From: JAZKFP01 sp040386355
GTDB taxonomy: Bacteria > Pseudomonadota > Gammaproteobacteria > Pseudomonadales > UBA6940
Assembly (NCBI GenBank): GCA_040386355.1
Contig: JAZKFP010000150.1
Span: 1-41,170, forward strand
DNA length: 41,170 nt
Direction: 5' to 3'
Shown: positions 17,400-24,970 of the stretch, in pieces
Numbering within the stretch: the first letter of the stretch is position 1
How the letters are laid out: each line of letters starts with the position of its first letter
Translations under genes and position numbers: made by a program
Notes under the pieces: model-generated
The model's input: only the letters and a program-made list of their open reading frames with translations
What the model was told of the DNA's origin: nothing
The model's database searches: none

Positions 17400-17478
17400 T
17401 GAATTACGTCCATTAGTTGGTAATGAATAGTTAATTGAAATTTATTACCAACCTATTTTTTTTAAGGACGATGATGTC

Positions 17479-18282
17479 GTGGACTCTTTACTGAAAGATA
17501 AAGAATTTGAATTATTTCAAAATTTAATTTTTAAAAGCGCTGGTATTAGTATAACTATTGCAAAAAAAGCACTGGTCGCTGGTCGCTTAAATAAACGTCT
17601 TAAACATCATCAGCTAGCAACTTTCAGTGATTATTACAAGTTAATTACCAGTAGTAACGGCGCAGAAGAATTACAGACATGCGTTGATTTACTCACCACC
17701 AATGAAACGTATTTTTTTCGTGAACCAAAACATTTTGAATTTTTACGCCAGCAAGTATTACCGCATGTTTCTGCTGGGAAAACATTTCGTTTATGGAGTG
17801 GCGCTAGTTCTTCGGGAGAAGAGCCCTATAGCTTAGCCATGACATTAGCAGAAAGACTTGGAAGTACGCCTTGGGAAATAATTGGCTCTGATATTAGTAC
17901 TCAAATTTTAGCAAAAGCACGTGCGGGCCATTATCCTATGGCACGAGCAACTAACATTGAGCAATCTCTTTTAGTGAAATACTGCCTTAAAGGTACGGGC
18001 AGTCAAGCTGGTACTTTTTTAATTGATCCCAGCTTGCGGGTACGTTTGAAATTTATGCATATCAATCTTAATGAAAATTTGCCCAACATCGGTGAATTTG
18101 ATGTCATCTTTTTGCGCAACGTTATGATTTATTTTAATCAAGAAACAAAAATAAAAGTCGTTGCACGCATGTTACCTCTGCTTAAAGTAGGAGGTTATTT
18201 TATTGTTAGCCATTCTGAAAGTCTAAATGGAATTAATGATTATTTAAAAATGGTTACGCCATCGATATATCGTAAACCATGA
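17479..18282 (+). CDS. cheR: Chemotaxis protein methyltransferase CheR
   Basis: A 267-residue S-adenosylmethionine-dependent methyltransferase that methylates glutamates on the chemoreceptor. The N-terminal helical domain is followed by TTNETYFFREPKHFEFL, the SAM site RLWSGASSSGEEPYSLAM, GSDISTQILAKARAGHYP, and FDVIFLRNVMIYF, all standard for CheR. The start is GTG 17479 with AAGGA about 10 bases upstream; the nearby ATG codons are out of frame. It is preceded by an 79-bp gap after cheW and overlaps cheD by 4 bp. Confidence 0.95.
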   Translation: MDSLLKDKEFELFQNLIFKSAGISITIAKKALVAGRLNKRLKHHQLATFSDYYKLITSSNGAEELQTCVDLLTTNETYFFREPKHFEFLRQQVLPHVSAGKTFRLWSGASSSGEEPYSLAMTLAERLGSTPWEIIGSDISTQILAKARAGHYPMARATNIEQSLLVKYCLKGTGSQAGTFLIDPSLRVRLKFMHINLNENLPNIGEFDVIFLRNVMIYFNQETKIKVVARMLPLLKVGGYFIVSHSESLNGINDYLKMVTPSIYRKP

Positions 18283-18764
18283 ACAGTCAATCTACAGATA
18301 TTTATCTCCAACCTGGCGATTTTTATTTTGGTAATGCTTCAACACGCATTCGTACACTTTTGGGCTCGTGTGTTGCAATTACTATGTGGCATCCAACACG
18401 GTTGATTGGTGGCATGTGTCATTACATGCTTCCCCGCCGCAATAAAAAAACCCCAGCTCTTGAAGGCAAATACGCTGATGAAGTGATGGAGCTTTTTCTA
18501 GTAGAGACTGCACGCTATAAAACATCTATGAATGAATATCAGGTTAAGATTTTTGGCGGCGGTAATATGTTAAATTTAGCTAAAAAAGAAATTGGTAATT
18601 TTAAAATTGCTCAGGAAAATGTAGAGATTGCACTAATTTTAATGTCTCAATACGGCCTACATGTTTCAGCACAAGATTTAGGTGGTTTTGGCCATCGCAC
18701 TATTATTTTTGAAATTGCAACGGGTCATGTATGGGTACGTCATAGCAGCATAAATAAGAGCTAA
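18279..18764 (+). CDS. cheD: Chemoreceptor glutamine deamidase CheD
   Basis: A 161-residue CheD. The catalytic pair is visible as C31 in LLGSCVAITMW and H48 in GGMCHYMLP, with the 17-residue spacing known from Thermotoga CheD. CheD deamidates specific glutamines of chemoreceptors, creating methylation sites. The later VKIFGGGNML and DLGGFGHRTIIFEIATGHVWVR segments are also typical. It starts inside the cheR stop (ATGA) and ends 8 bp before cheB. Confidence 0.94.
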   Translation: MNSQSTDIYLQPGDFYFGNASTRIRTLLGSCVAITMWHPTRLIGGMCHYMLPRRNKKTPALEGKYADEVMELFLVETARYKTSMNEYQVKIFGGGNMLNLAKKEIGNFKIAQENVEIALILMSQYGLHVSAQDLGGFGHRTIIFEIATGHVWVRHSSINKS

Positions 18765-18772
18765 AAATTTTT

Positions 18773-19837
18773 ATGAAAAAAATAAAAGTTTTATTGGTTG
18801 ATGATTCTGCGGTAGTCCGTCAAGTTATGATGGCTTTACTTGGAGAAGAACCAAGTATTCAGGTTATCGGGGTTGCATCTGACCCTTTATTTGCTATGGA
18901 AAAAATGGCTAAAGAATGGCCTGACGTTATTGTGCTTGACTTAGAAATGCCTCGCATGGATGGAATTACTTTTCTAAAAAAAATCATGTCTGAGCACCCC
19001 ACCCCTGTTGTGATTTGTTCATCACTAACCGAGAAAGGAGCAGAAACTACATTACAAGCTTTAGCCGCTGGTGCAGTGGAAATTATTACTAAGCCGCAAC
19101 TTCGTTTAAAAGATTTTTTACAAGAATCATCTTCGCAAATAATTTCAGTAATTAAAGCTGCTGCATTTTCTAATGTAAAACACTTAGGTAAGAAAATAAT
19201 TTCTACACCGGATTCTAAAATTATTTCGGATAATCATGTGCCAAATATAATTAACCAGGCCATGGCAAAAACAACTGAAAAAATTATTGCAATCGGCACT
19301 TCAACTGGCGGAACCCAAGCATTAGAAACTGTTTTAACTGCACTACCGCGGGTTTGTACGGGAATTGTTATTGTTCAACATATGCCCGAAAAATTTACTG
19401 CATCTTTTGCAGAACGTTTAAATCAATTATCAAATATTGAAGTACGTGAAGCGAAACATAATGATCAATTAAAACCTGGGCTTGCTTTGATTGCTCCCGG
19501 TGGCAGACACATGCAAATCAAACGCAGCGGTGCTTTTTATTGTGTGGAAATAATTGATGCTCCATTAGTAAATCGTCATCGACCTTCTGTCGATGTTTTA
19601 TTTCGTTCAGTTGCAAAATTTGCCGGTAAAAATGCAGTAGGAATTATTATGACGGGTATGGGAGATGACGGCGCTCGCGGTTTAAAAGAATTACGCGAAA
19701 CGGGTGCTCGTACCTATGCGCAAGATGAAGCAAGCTGTGTTGTGTTTGGTATGCCCAAAGAAGCGATAAAATTAGGTGCGGCGGAACATGTAGTGCCTTT
19801 GCAAGAAATTTCTAAAGTAATTATAAGTGTTCGCTAA
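18773..19837 (+). CDS. cheB: Chemotaxis protein-glutamate methylesterase CheB
   Basis: A 354-residue enzyme with an N-terminal receiver (D10/D11, phospho-acceptor D56 in VLDLEMPRMDG, K in EIITKPQL) and a C-terminal methylesterase domain. The catalytic triad is S177 in GTSTGGTQAL, H203 in VQHMPEKFT and D299 in MTGMGDDGARG, with the same spacing as in E. coli CheB. It removes methyl groups from the receptor when phosphorylated by CheA. It is the last gene of the operon; I see no terminator, only the palindromic element 33 bp downstream. Confidence 0.95.
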   Translation: MKKIKVLLVDDSAVVRQVMMALLGEEPSIQVIGVASDPLFAMEKMAKEWPDVIVLDLEMPRMDGITFLKKIMSEHPTPVVICSSLTEKGAETTLQALAAGAVEIITKPQLRLKDFLQESSSQIISVIKAAAFSNVKHLGKKIISTPDSKIISDNHVPNIINQAMAKTTEKIIAIGTSTGGTQALETVLTALPRVCTGIVIVQHMPEKFTASFAERLNQLSNIEVREAKHNDQLKPGLALIAPGGRHMQIKRSGAFYCVEIIDAPLVNRHRPSVDVLFRSVAKFAGKNAVGIIMTGMGDDGARGLKELRETGARTYAQDEASCVVFGMPKEAIKLGAAEHVVPLQEISKVIISVR

Positions 19838-19869
19838 AAATTTTGATTATTATCTCTAATTAAATTGAT

Positions 19870-20040
19870 TATACCGAATGCAGATTGGTTTTCCCGTGGG
19901 GTAATGTCTTTCGATTGAAAGACATTACACGAAATAAGCCCGCGGAGCCTATAAATATATGGGTGAGCAGACGAATGAGCATGCACAAAATGTCTTGCGA
20001 ACGGCATTTTGCGGGAAAACTCATATGCGTTTGGTATATA
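19870..20040 (+). repeat. Family 1 element, copy C (long form)
   Basis: A 171-bp copy that starts TATACCGAATGCAGATTGG and ends CATATGCGTTTGGTATATA. It has the family core (AATAAGCCCGCGGAGCCTAT, then GTGAGCAGACGAATGAGC) plus two extra internal palindromes absent from the 127-bp form: GTAATGTCTTTCGATTGAAAGACATTAC and AAATGTCTTGCGAACGGCATTTT. It lies between the convergent cheB and BLUF genes and may end transcription of both. Confidence 0.8.
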
Positions 20041-20092
20041 CATTTAAGATAGTAAAGCAACGTGAAATAAAAATTATTTAGGCACAAACAAT

Positions 20093-20512
20093 TTATTCGA
20101 TTGGAGCCTGTTGCGCCAAAGCACATAACAAATGAACTGCTGAATCGCTTGAAAGTTCATAGCTATTAAACTGTTCAGTTGTAAAAAAAGGCTGCAAAAT
20201 TTCTTTTGTTTTTGCAGTTTCTGCTACATAGCCCATTGCCCATTGAGCAAATTCTCTTTTGCAAACAGTCCTATAGTCAATCAGCGTTACCGCCCTATGT
20301 CGATCATCTTGGGCTACTTTCACGTACAGTTCGTTAACAGCTTCTGCACTTCCCTCTATACATTGAATGGCATTATTTCTGTTAAAAAATAAAACGCCGG
20401 ATATATGTTTTTTCTTATTATTGTTTTGGGATTTTGTTAAAATCTTTTCAATCTCTACACCACTAAATTTTTCAGTTATTGTACTGACATAAATTAATCG
20501 CACCAAAGTCAT
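20093..20512 (-). CDS. Stand-alone BLUF-domain blue-light photoreceptor
   Basis: A 139-residue short BLUF protein (PixD/BlrB type). BLUF domains bind FAD and switch on blue light through a Tyr-Gln hydrogen-bond change. Every key position matches AppA by spacing: Y8 (AppA Y21), N32 (N45), Q50 (Q63), W91 (W104) and M93 (M106), in LVRLIYVS, KSQNNN, AIQCIEG and FAQWAMGY. The RH of QDDRHR is also typical. The 40-residue tail is likely the two capping helices, with no effector domain, so output must go through a partner protein. I start at ATG 20512, which has GGAG 8-11 bases upstream, not at the longer frame from 20551. It is convergent with the chemosensory operon. Confidence 0.93.
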   Translation of the reverse strand: MTLVRLIYVSTITEKFSGVEIEKILTKSQNNNKKKHISGVLFFNRNNAIQCIEGSAEAVNELYVKVAQDDRHRAVTLIDYRTVCKREFAQWAMGYVAETAKTKEILQPFFTTEQFNSYELSSDSAVHLLCALAQQAPIE

Positions 20513-20594
20513 ACTAGTTCTCCAAATCGTATATCTAATTTTATATACCAAAACGCCTTTTACTTTAGAGAGATGAGCATAATTAGATCAAGAA

Positions 20595-20643
20595 TTATGA
20601 GTTATGAGTTATGAGTTATGAGTTATGAGTTATGAGTTATGAG
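20595..20643. repeat. 7-bp tandem repeat, TTATGAG x 7
   Basis: Seven perfect head-to-tail copies of TTATGAG (49 bp). They lie 83-131 bp upstream of the BLUF start codon, in its probable promoter region. Such short perfect arrays change copy number by slippage, so this may be a variable locus. No spacers, so not CRISPR. Confidence 0.95.
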
Positions 20644-20715
20644 AATAGTGCATTATTAAGGCTTTGATGAATTTTAACCAAGGTGATGTGCCGACTGCAG
20701 CCAAATAATGATGTT

Positions 20716-20749
20716 AAAAAAATGCGGACATATGTTGCCCGCATTTTTT
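20716..20749 (-). terminator. Rho-independent terminator after the glycine-zipper gene
   Basis: An 11-bp stem (AAAAAATGCGG with CCGCATTTTTT) with an 11-nt loop and T-runs on both strands. It lies 30 bp beyond the minus-strand gene at 20779 and probably ends the mrcB-lipoprotein-small-protein transcript. Confidence 0.85.
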
Positions 20750-20778
20750 ACATAAAAATTTATCGAATCAATACTTTT

Positions 20779-21096
20779 TTAACAACGACCTTTTTTAGCC
20801 TGTCCTGGAGGACAAAAACCACCATTGTGACGACGCTCTTCGTAAATATTTACTTTTTCATAGCGTTCTGAATGCGTGTCATTTTGTTGATGATCTTTGG
20901 TATTAATCGCAGCGCCTGCAGCTCCACCAACACCAGCACCAATAATTGCTCCTTCACGGCCACCTACTTCTGCGCCAACCGCACCGCCTACTGCTCCACC
21001 AATCGCGCCACCAATTGCAGCATCGGTGGTTAAATCACCTGCGTAAGAGATCGAAGAACTTAACATCATTATTGCGGTGCATATTAATTTTTTCAT
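20779..21096 (-). CDS. Small exported glycine-zipper protein
   Basis: A 105-residue protein with a signal peptide (1-19, ending ISYA). Residues about 24-64 are a glycine zipper (AIGGAIGGAVGGAVGAEVGG...GAGVGGAAGAA), a motif that inserts or packs in membranes and is common in outer-membrane-associated proteins. A hydrophilic part follows, and the end has two cysteines in CPPGQAKKGRC that could form a disulfide. AGGAG precedes the ATG. It lies 52 bp after the next small secreted gene, whose C terminus has the same Cys spacing. Confidence 0.85.
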   Translation of the reverse strand: MKKLICTAIMMLSSSISYAGDLTTDAAIGGAIGGAVGGAVGAEVGGREGAIIGAGVGGAAGAAINTKDHQQNDTHSERYEKVNIYEERRHNGGFCPPGQAKKGRC

Positions 21097-21148
21097 CTTT
21101 GGCTCCTGCTACTACCTAAAAACAAGGGTCGTCCACTACGGACATATA

Positions 21149-21451
21149 TTATTCGTAACTGCGTTTGCATTTGTTTGATCGCGCTTCAGCCGGTGAACAG
21201 ATGGTTTTGTCCGGTGGCAATTGTGGGATCAGCGATGGATGAACTATAGGTGGATTTTCAGGATTAGTATTGTGTTCAGGGTCTGCATACAATTCAGGAT
21301 CTGAATATCGAGCAGGATCAGCTTCTTGGTCAGGATCATCCGTAATAATAATTAAATCAGGTATAGGCTCTTCAGGTATTTCTACATCAGCAGCTTGAAG
21401 CTGGGCCGATAAAAACAACAGAAGCATGATCATTGGTTTTATTATTTGCAT
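21149..21451 (-). CDS. Small secreted acidic protein
   Basis: A 100-residue protein I cannot assign to a family. It has a signal peptide (about 1-20, ending LQAA). The mature part is acidic and Pro-rich, with loosely repeated units: DPDQEADPARYSDPELYADPEHN. Near the C terminus two cysteines stand in CSPAEARSNKC, with the spacing of the glycine-zipper neighbour. GAGG precedes ATG 21451. It lies 87 bp downstream of the TPR lipoprotein in the same direction. Confidence 0.75.
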   Translation of the reverse strand: MQIIKPMIMLLLFLSAQLQAADVEIPEEPIPDLIIITDDPDQEADPARYSDPELYADPEHNTNPENPPIVHPSLIPQLPPDKTICSPAEARSNKCKRSYE

Positions 21452-21538
21452 GCTTTATACCTCGAATTACAGCATTAATAAACAATCACTTTCAGCACTA
21501 TTTTCTTCATATCTATCCATGTAACGTTAACTTTTTGC

Positions 21539-22102
21539 TCATCTTTGACTTTGCGAGAACGCTTCTTCTGCGCCTGTTCTATCACCACGTTGATTACGAC
21601 TTTCCGCAATTAAAAGCCAAAGCGATTGATGTAAATTTGATTGAGTATCCAGTAGGCTTAATGCTCGACGAGCAAGTTGCTCAGATTCAGCATAATTACC
21701 TTGAAATAACCGTACCTCGGCTAAACGATGATATACATCGGCCGATTGCGGAGCAATTCGTAAGGCTCTTTCCAAAACTGCGGCAGCTTCAAGGTGTTTA
21801 CCAGCACTAACATGCGCTTGTGCTTGTGACAGTAAATCGGCAACAACAGGTGATTGAGATTGTCGTTGATAAACCGCCAATTGCTGTTGCTCCTGTTTTG
21901 CTTCAGTACGGGGAATTGGAGTAGGAGTTACATCAGGTAAAGTGCGAACCTCTCTGTGTCGTTCTACAGGCATTGATCGACCGGAAGTATTTTTATTACC
22001 TTCCTCATACCATTCTGATTGGGTAGTTTCACAACCAAACAATACAAGTACTGCAAATGACATGCAGCTTGAATAAAGTATTTTTTTGCTACGAGTAAAC
22101 AT
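21539..22102 (-). CDS. TPR lipoprotein next to PBP1b (LpoP-like)
   Basis: A 187-residue outer-membrane-type lipoprotein. The signal sequence ends in the lipobox LFGC (C24). A Pro/Thr/Gln-rich linker runs to about residue 85. Two to three tetratricopeptide repeats follow (AHVSAGKHLEAAAVLERALRIAP; DVYHRLAEVRLFQGNYAESEQLARRAL; RNQRGDRTGAEEAF). In Pseudomonas aeruginosa the PBP1b activator LpoP is a TPR lipoprotein encoded beside the PBP1b gene. Architecture and position here are the same, so a role as PBP1b activator is likely but inferred. AAGGG precedes ATG. A 140-bp palindromic element separates it from mrcB. Confidence 0.78.
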   Translation of the reverse strand: MFTRSKKILYSSCMSFAVLVLFGCETTQSEWYEEGNKNTSGRSMPVERHREVRTLPDVTPTPIPRTEAKQEQQQLAVYQRQSQSPVVADLLSQAQAHVSAGKHLEAAAVLERALRIAPQSADVYHRLAEVRLFQGNYAESEQLARRALSLLDTQSNLHQSLWLLIAESRNQRGDRTGAEEAFSQSQR

Positions 22103-22130
22103 ACTATTCCCTTGTTAAATTTTGAACATG

Positions 22131-22270
22131 TATACCTGCCTCAAAATAGTTTTCCCTGGTGTTGCTTACTCACTTGCCTACTCACCGATAATGTTGGGCG
22201 GGCTTATTTCTTAGCGTGCAACGCCATTCGCAAGACGTTGCACCGGGAAAACCATTTTGCGTTTGGTATA
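22131..22270 (-). repeat. Family 1 element, copy D (inverse orientation)
   Basis: A 140-bp copy in reverse orientation to copies A-C. It starts TATACCTGCCTCAAAATAG and ends ATTTTGCGTTTGGTATA. The reverse complement of the core (GGGCGGGCTTATTTC) is present with some change. It fills nearly the whole space between the mrcB stop codon (22272-22274) and the TPR lipoprotein start (22102), inside a probable operon. Confidence 0.8.
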
Positions 22271-22271
22271 T

Positions 22272-24728
22272 TTACCAAAAAGGTTTCCATTCACTTTTTT
22301 CGGGTCTTTTCTCTGATTTTTGTGCCCCGTTGGCACCCTGTTTCGATTGCTGATCCGACTTATTTAATTTAGGAAACCATCTATTTAACCAACTGGGTTT
22401 TGATTCTGATCCATAACAGGGTGCTACACGTTCTGGTAAACGATCACGTCGCATTGGCAAATTAATCACACCTTGGCAGTAGGTATCACTAATTCCACCA
22501 CTTGCAGGATCAATTGCTCGCACTTCAATTAATTCTGGTTGATTCCAAATTAAAGGTCGTTGTGGCAATTTTGCAATAATTTCCGTCCAAACTTTGAGAG
22601 CGCCAGTTGCTCCCGTTAAACCGGTTTGCCCGTTGTCATCACGACCAACCCAGACTGTTGCAACATAATCACCCATCATGCCTGCAAACCATGAATCTCT
22701 TAAATCGTCAGTCGTTCCAGTTTTGCCGGCCATTTCTAATGAACGTGGCAAATTTCTATACACTGACGCACCCGTTCCAAATGCCATAACTTGTTTAAGC
22801 GCGTAATTTAATAAGTACATATCGGCTGGTTCAAACACTTGTTCGACTTTGAGTGGATAACGCGCCAGAGGTTCACCCATCTGATCTAAAACTTCTCGAA
22901 TCGCTCTTGGAGGGGCACTAAAACCTGCAGCCGCAAAGGTTTGAAACATCATATTCACTTCAATAGGCGTCATTTCAACCGCACCTAAGAAGATTGAAGG
23001 ATAACGCGGTATTTTATCGAGCTTGGAAGCTTGGCGCATAATTTCTGCGACACGATCAACTCCAACTTGCATACCTAGATAAACAGTGGATTGATTGTAG
23101 GAATGCGCTAAAGCATCTACTAATAAGGTCGGCCCATGATTTTTTTTATCATAGTTTTTTGGAGTCCAATCTTGTTCTCCTACTGGCCGTTGCGGGTCAG
23201 TAATTGTGATAGGTTCATCTTCTAGGATGGAAGCTAAATTAAATCCTGAAGCAAGTCCTGCAAGATAAACCGCAGGTTTTGCAATACTACCGATCTGGCG
23301 TTTTGCATCGAGTGCTCGGTTATATCCTGGAAATGTTGGTTGTCGATCTCCGACCATGGCCAACACCTCACCGGAATTTGGTTCTGTAATAACTACAGCC
23401 CCTTGCAATAGATTTTTACCGGTTGCGTCCATCTTATTTAGCGTTGTACTTAAACTGATTTCAGCAGCTTCTTGCGCTTGCGGATCCATGGTGGTGAAAA
23501 TTTTAAGTCCTTCGGAACTTAAATCTTCTTCTTCATAATCACGACGTAGTTGTCTTTTAACTAAATCTAAAAACGCAGGAAAGCGATTAGTAGCAAAAAC
23601 CGGTTGCGCCATTACATCAAGATTTTCTTTTTTTAATTCGTTAATTTCTGCCTGCGGTAATAAACCAGTTTCTGCTACGACATCCAATACTTGATCGCGA
23701 CGTTGCAAAGCACGTTCTGTATTACGTCGTGGATTATAATAAGACGGTCCTTTAATCATGCCGACTAATAATGCCTGCTGCGATAAATTTAATTCTTGTA
23801 ATGGAACACCAAAATAATATTCGCTTGCCAAACCGACACCATGAATAGCGCGCGCACCTTGTTGACCTAAAAATACTTCATTTAGATAGGCTTCCAAAAT
23901 TTCATCTTTAGTAGCGTGTCGTTCTAATAAAAGTGCCATTAATGCTTCTTGAACTTTTCGTTGAATGCTTCGTTCAGAAGTTAGAAAAAAATTCTTCACC
24001 AATTGTTGAGTTAGTGTACTTCCACCTTGCCGGACAGAACCTGCAGTTAAATTCACCCAGGCTGCTCGTAAAATTCCTCGCGGTGAAATACCAAAATGAT
24101 CATAAAAATCTCGATCTTCAACCGCAATTAATGTTTTAAGAAAAAATTCTGGCGCTTGATCCAAACGAATTAATGAACGATCTTCTTGAGATTTTGGATA
24201 CACGCCGCCAATTAATGATGGCTCAAGTCGTAAAATACCAGCGGTTTGTTGCGCGCTCTCTGCATTGGCATCGCGCACCACTTCCGTAATTTCTTCACCG
24301 GACCACGTTATACGATATTGCGCAGAAGCTTCATAACCATCCCAAAATTGAAAACCGCGTGTACGTAAAACAAGCGTACTTCCCTGCAGAAAAAAACTTC
24401 CTGGCTTATTTAAATTACCGGTATTTCGATAATTTAATCGTTGTAATTCAGAACGAACAATATTCGGGGATAATTGCCGACCAGCGTACATTTCAAGCGG
24501 TCGCGCATATACTTTTGCAGGTACGGACCATTTTCGTCCCGCAAATTGTTCAACTACTTTCATATCTAAAAAAATACAGTACACAACTAAAACAACGAAT
24601 AAGACCAGCGATAATTTAATAAATATGCTTATTAAAGGATGTTTATTTTTTGGCTTGGATGTACGGGATTTTGCTGTCTTAGATGAGCTGGATGCTTTTG
24701 AAGAACTCGATTTTTTTTGATTAGTCAT
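22272..24728 (-). CDS. mrcB: Penicillin-binding protein 1b (bifunctional glycosyltransferase/transpeptidase)
   Basis: An 818-residue class A PBP that polymerises and crosslinks peptidoglycan at the inner membrane. A Ser/Lys-rich cytosolic tail precedes one membrane helix (about 33-54). A UB2H-like region follows, then the GT51 domain with catalytic E204 in AVEDRDFYDHFG and GGSTLTQQLVKN. The transpeptidase has active-site S481 in GSIAKP, an SYNQS motif and KTGTT at 669-673. The C terminus carries a Lys/Ser/Gln-rich tail. I choose ATG 24728 (MTNQKKSS), which gives the usual short basic tail, over an in-frame start at 24791 whose extra codons lie in a decayed repeat. The TPR lipoprotein downstream is a likely activator. 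Confidence 0.95.
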   Translation of the reverse strand: MTNQKKSSSSKASSSSKTAKSRTSKPKNKHPLISIFIKLSLVLFVVLVVYCIFLDMKVVEQFAGRKWSVPAKVYARPLEMYAGRQLSPNIVRSELQRLNYRNTGNLNKPGSFFLQGSTLVLRTRGFQFWDGYEASAQYRITWSGEEITEVVRDANAESAQQTAGILRLEPSLIGGVYPKSQEDRSLIRLDQAPEFFLKTLIAVEDRDFYDHFGISPRGILRAAWVNLTAGSVRQGGSTLTQQLVKNFFLTSERSIQRKVQEALMALLLERHATKDEILEAYLNEVFLGQQGARAIHGVGLASEYYFGVPLQELNLSQQALLVGMIKGPSYYNPRRNTERALQRRDQVLDVVAETGLLPQAEINELKKENLDVMAQPVFATNRFPAFLDLVKRQLRRDYEEEDLSSEGLKIFTTMDPQAQEAAEISLSTTLNKMDATGKNLLQGAVVITEPNSGEVLAMVGDRQPTFPGYNRALDAKRQIGSIAKPAVYLAGLASGFNLASILEDEPITITDPQRPVGEQDWTPKNYDKKNHGPTLLVDALAHSYNQSTVYLGMQVGVDRVAEIMRQASKLDKIPRYPSIFLGAVEMTPIEVNMMFQTFAAAGFSAPPRAIREVLDQMGEPLARYPLKVEQVFEPADMYLLNYALKQVMAFGTGASVYRNLPRSLEMAGKTGTTDDLRDSWFAGMMGDYVATVWVGRDDNGQTGLTGATGALKVWTEIIAKLPQRPLIWNQPELIEVRAIDPASGGISDTYCQGVINLPMRRDRLPERVAPCYGSESKPSWLNRWFPKLNKSDQQSKQGANGAQKSEKRPEKSEWKPFW

Positions 24729-24731
24729 TAT

Positions 24732-24970
24732 TGTACCCGTAACGAAAAACTTTTTTGCTTTAAAAAAAGAGTAGCTATTTACCGTCAACACTTTTCAAGT
24801 ATTGGTTTTTTTCACCACTCACTATTATCAGTGTGCGTCACAGTAATTTTGCGTGCGTAAAGTGTTGGCGACGCATCTTCAAAGTGCTCTCTTTATTAAA
24901 AAGAATGGATTAAAAAAACCTTTATGCCGCACTATTCCAATCAATCTAATTTTTATTCATTACGGGTATA
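24732..24970 (+). repeat. Family 2 element, decayed copy G
   Basis: About 239 bp between TGTACCCGTAACGA (24732) and ATTCATTACGGGTATA (24955-24970), i.e. the two family 2 ends with a few changes. The interior aligns with copy E at 12251-12480: GTGCGTCACAG, GTGCGTAAAGTGTTGGCGACGC and TTCAAAGTGC against GCGTCACAG, TGCGTAAAGCATTGGCTACGC and GTCAAAGCGTC. It fills the whole space between the Hsp70 stop and the mrcB start and overlaps the last codons of the Hsp70 gene. Confidence 0.7.

Noticed and set aside
20031..20556. BLUF gene as cargo of a composite element bounded by family 1 ends
   Set aside because: The flanking ends are in the wrong orientation (GGTATA on the left, TATACC on the right) to define a mobile unit.
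20595..20643. Possible CRISPR array
   Set aside because: The units are 7 bp with no spacers and no cas genes nearby; it is a simple tandem repeat.
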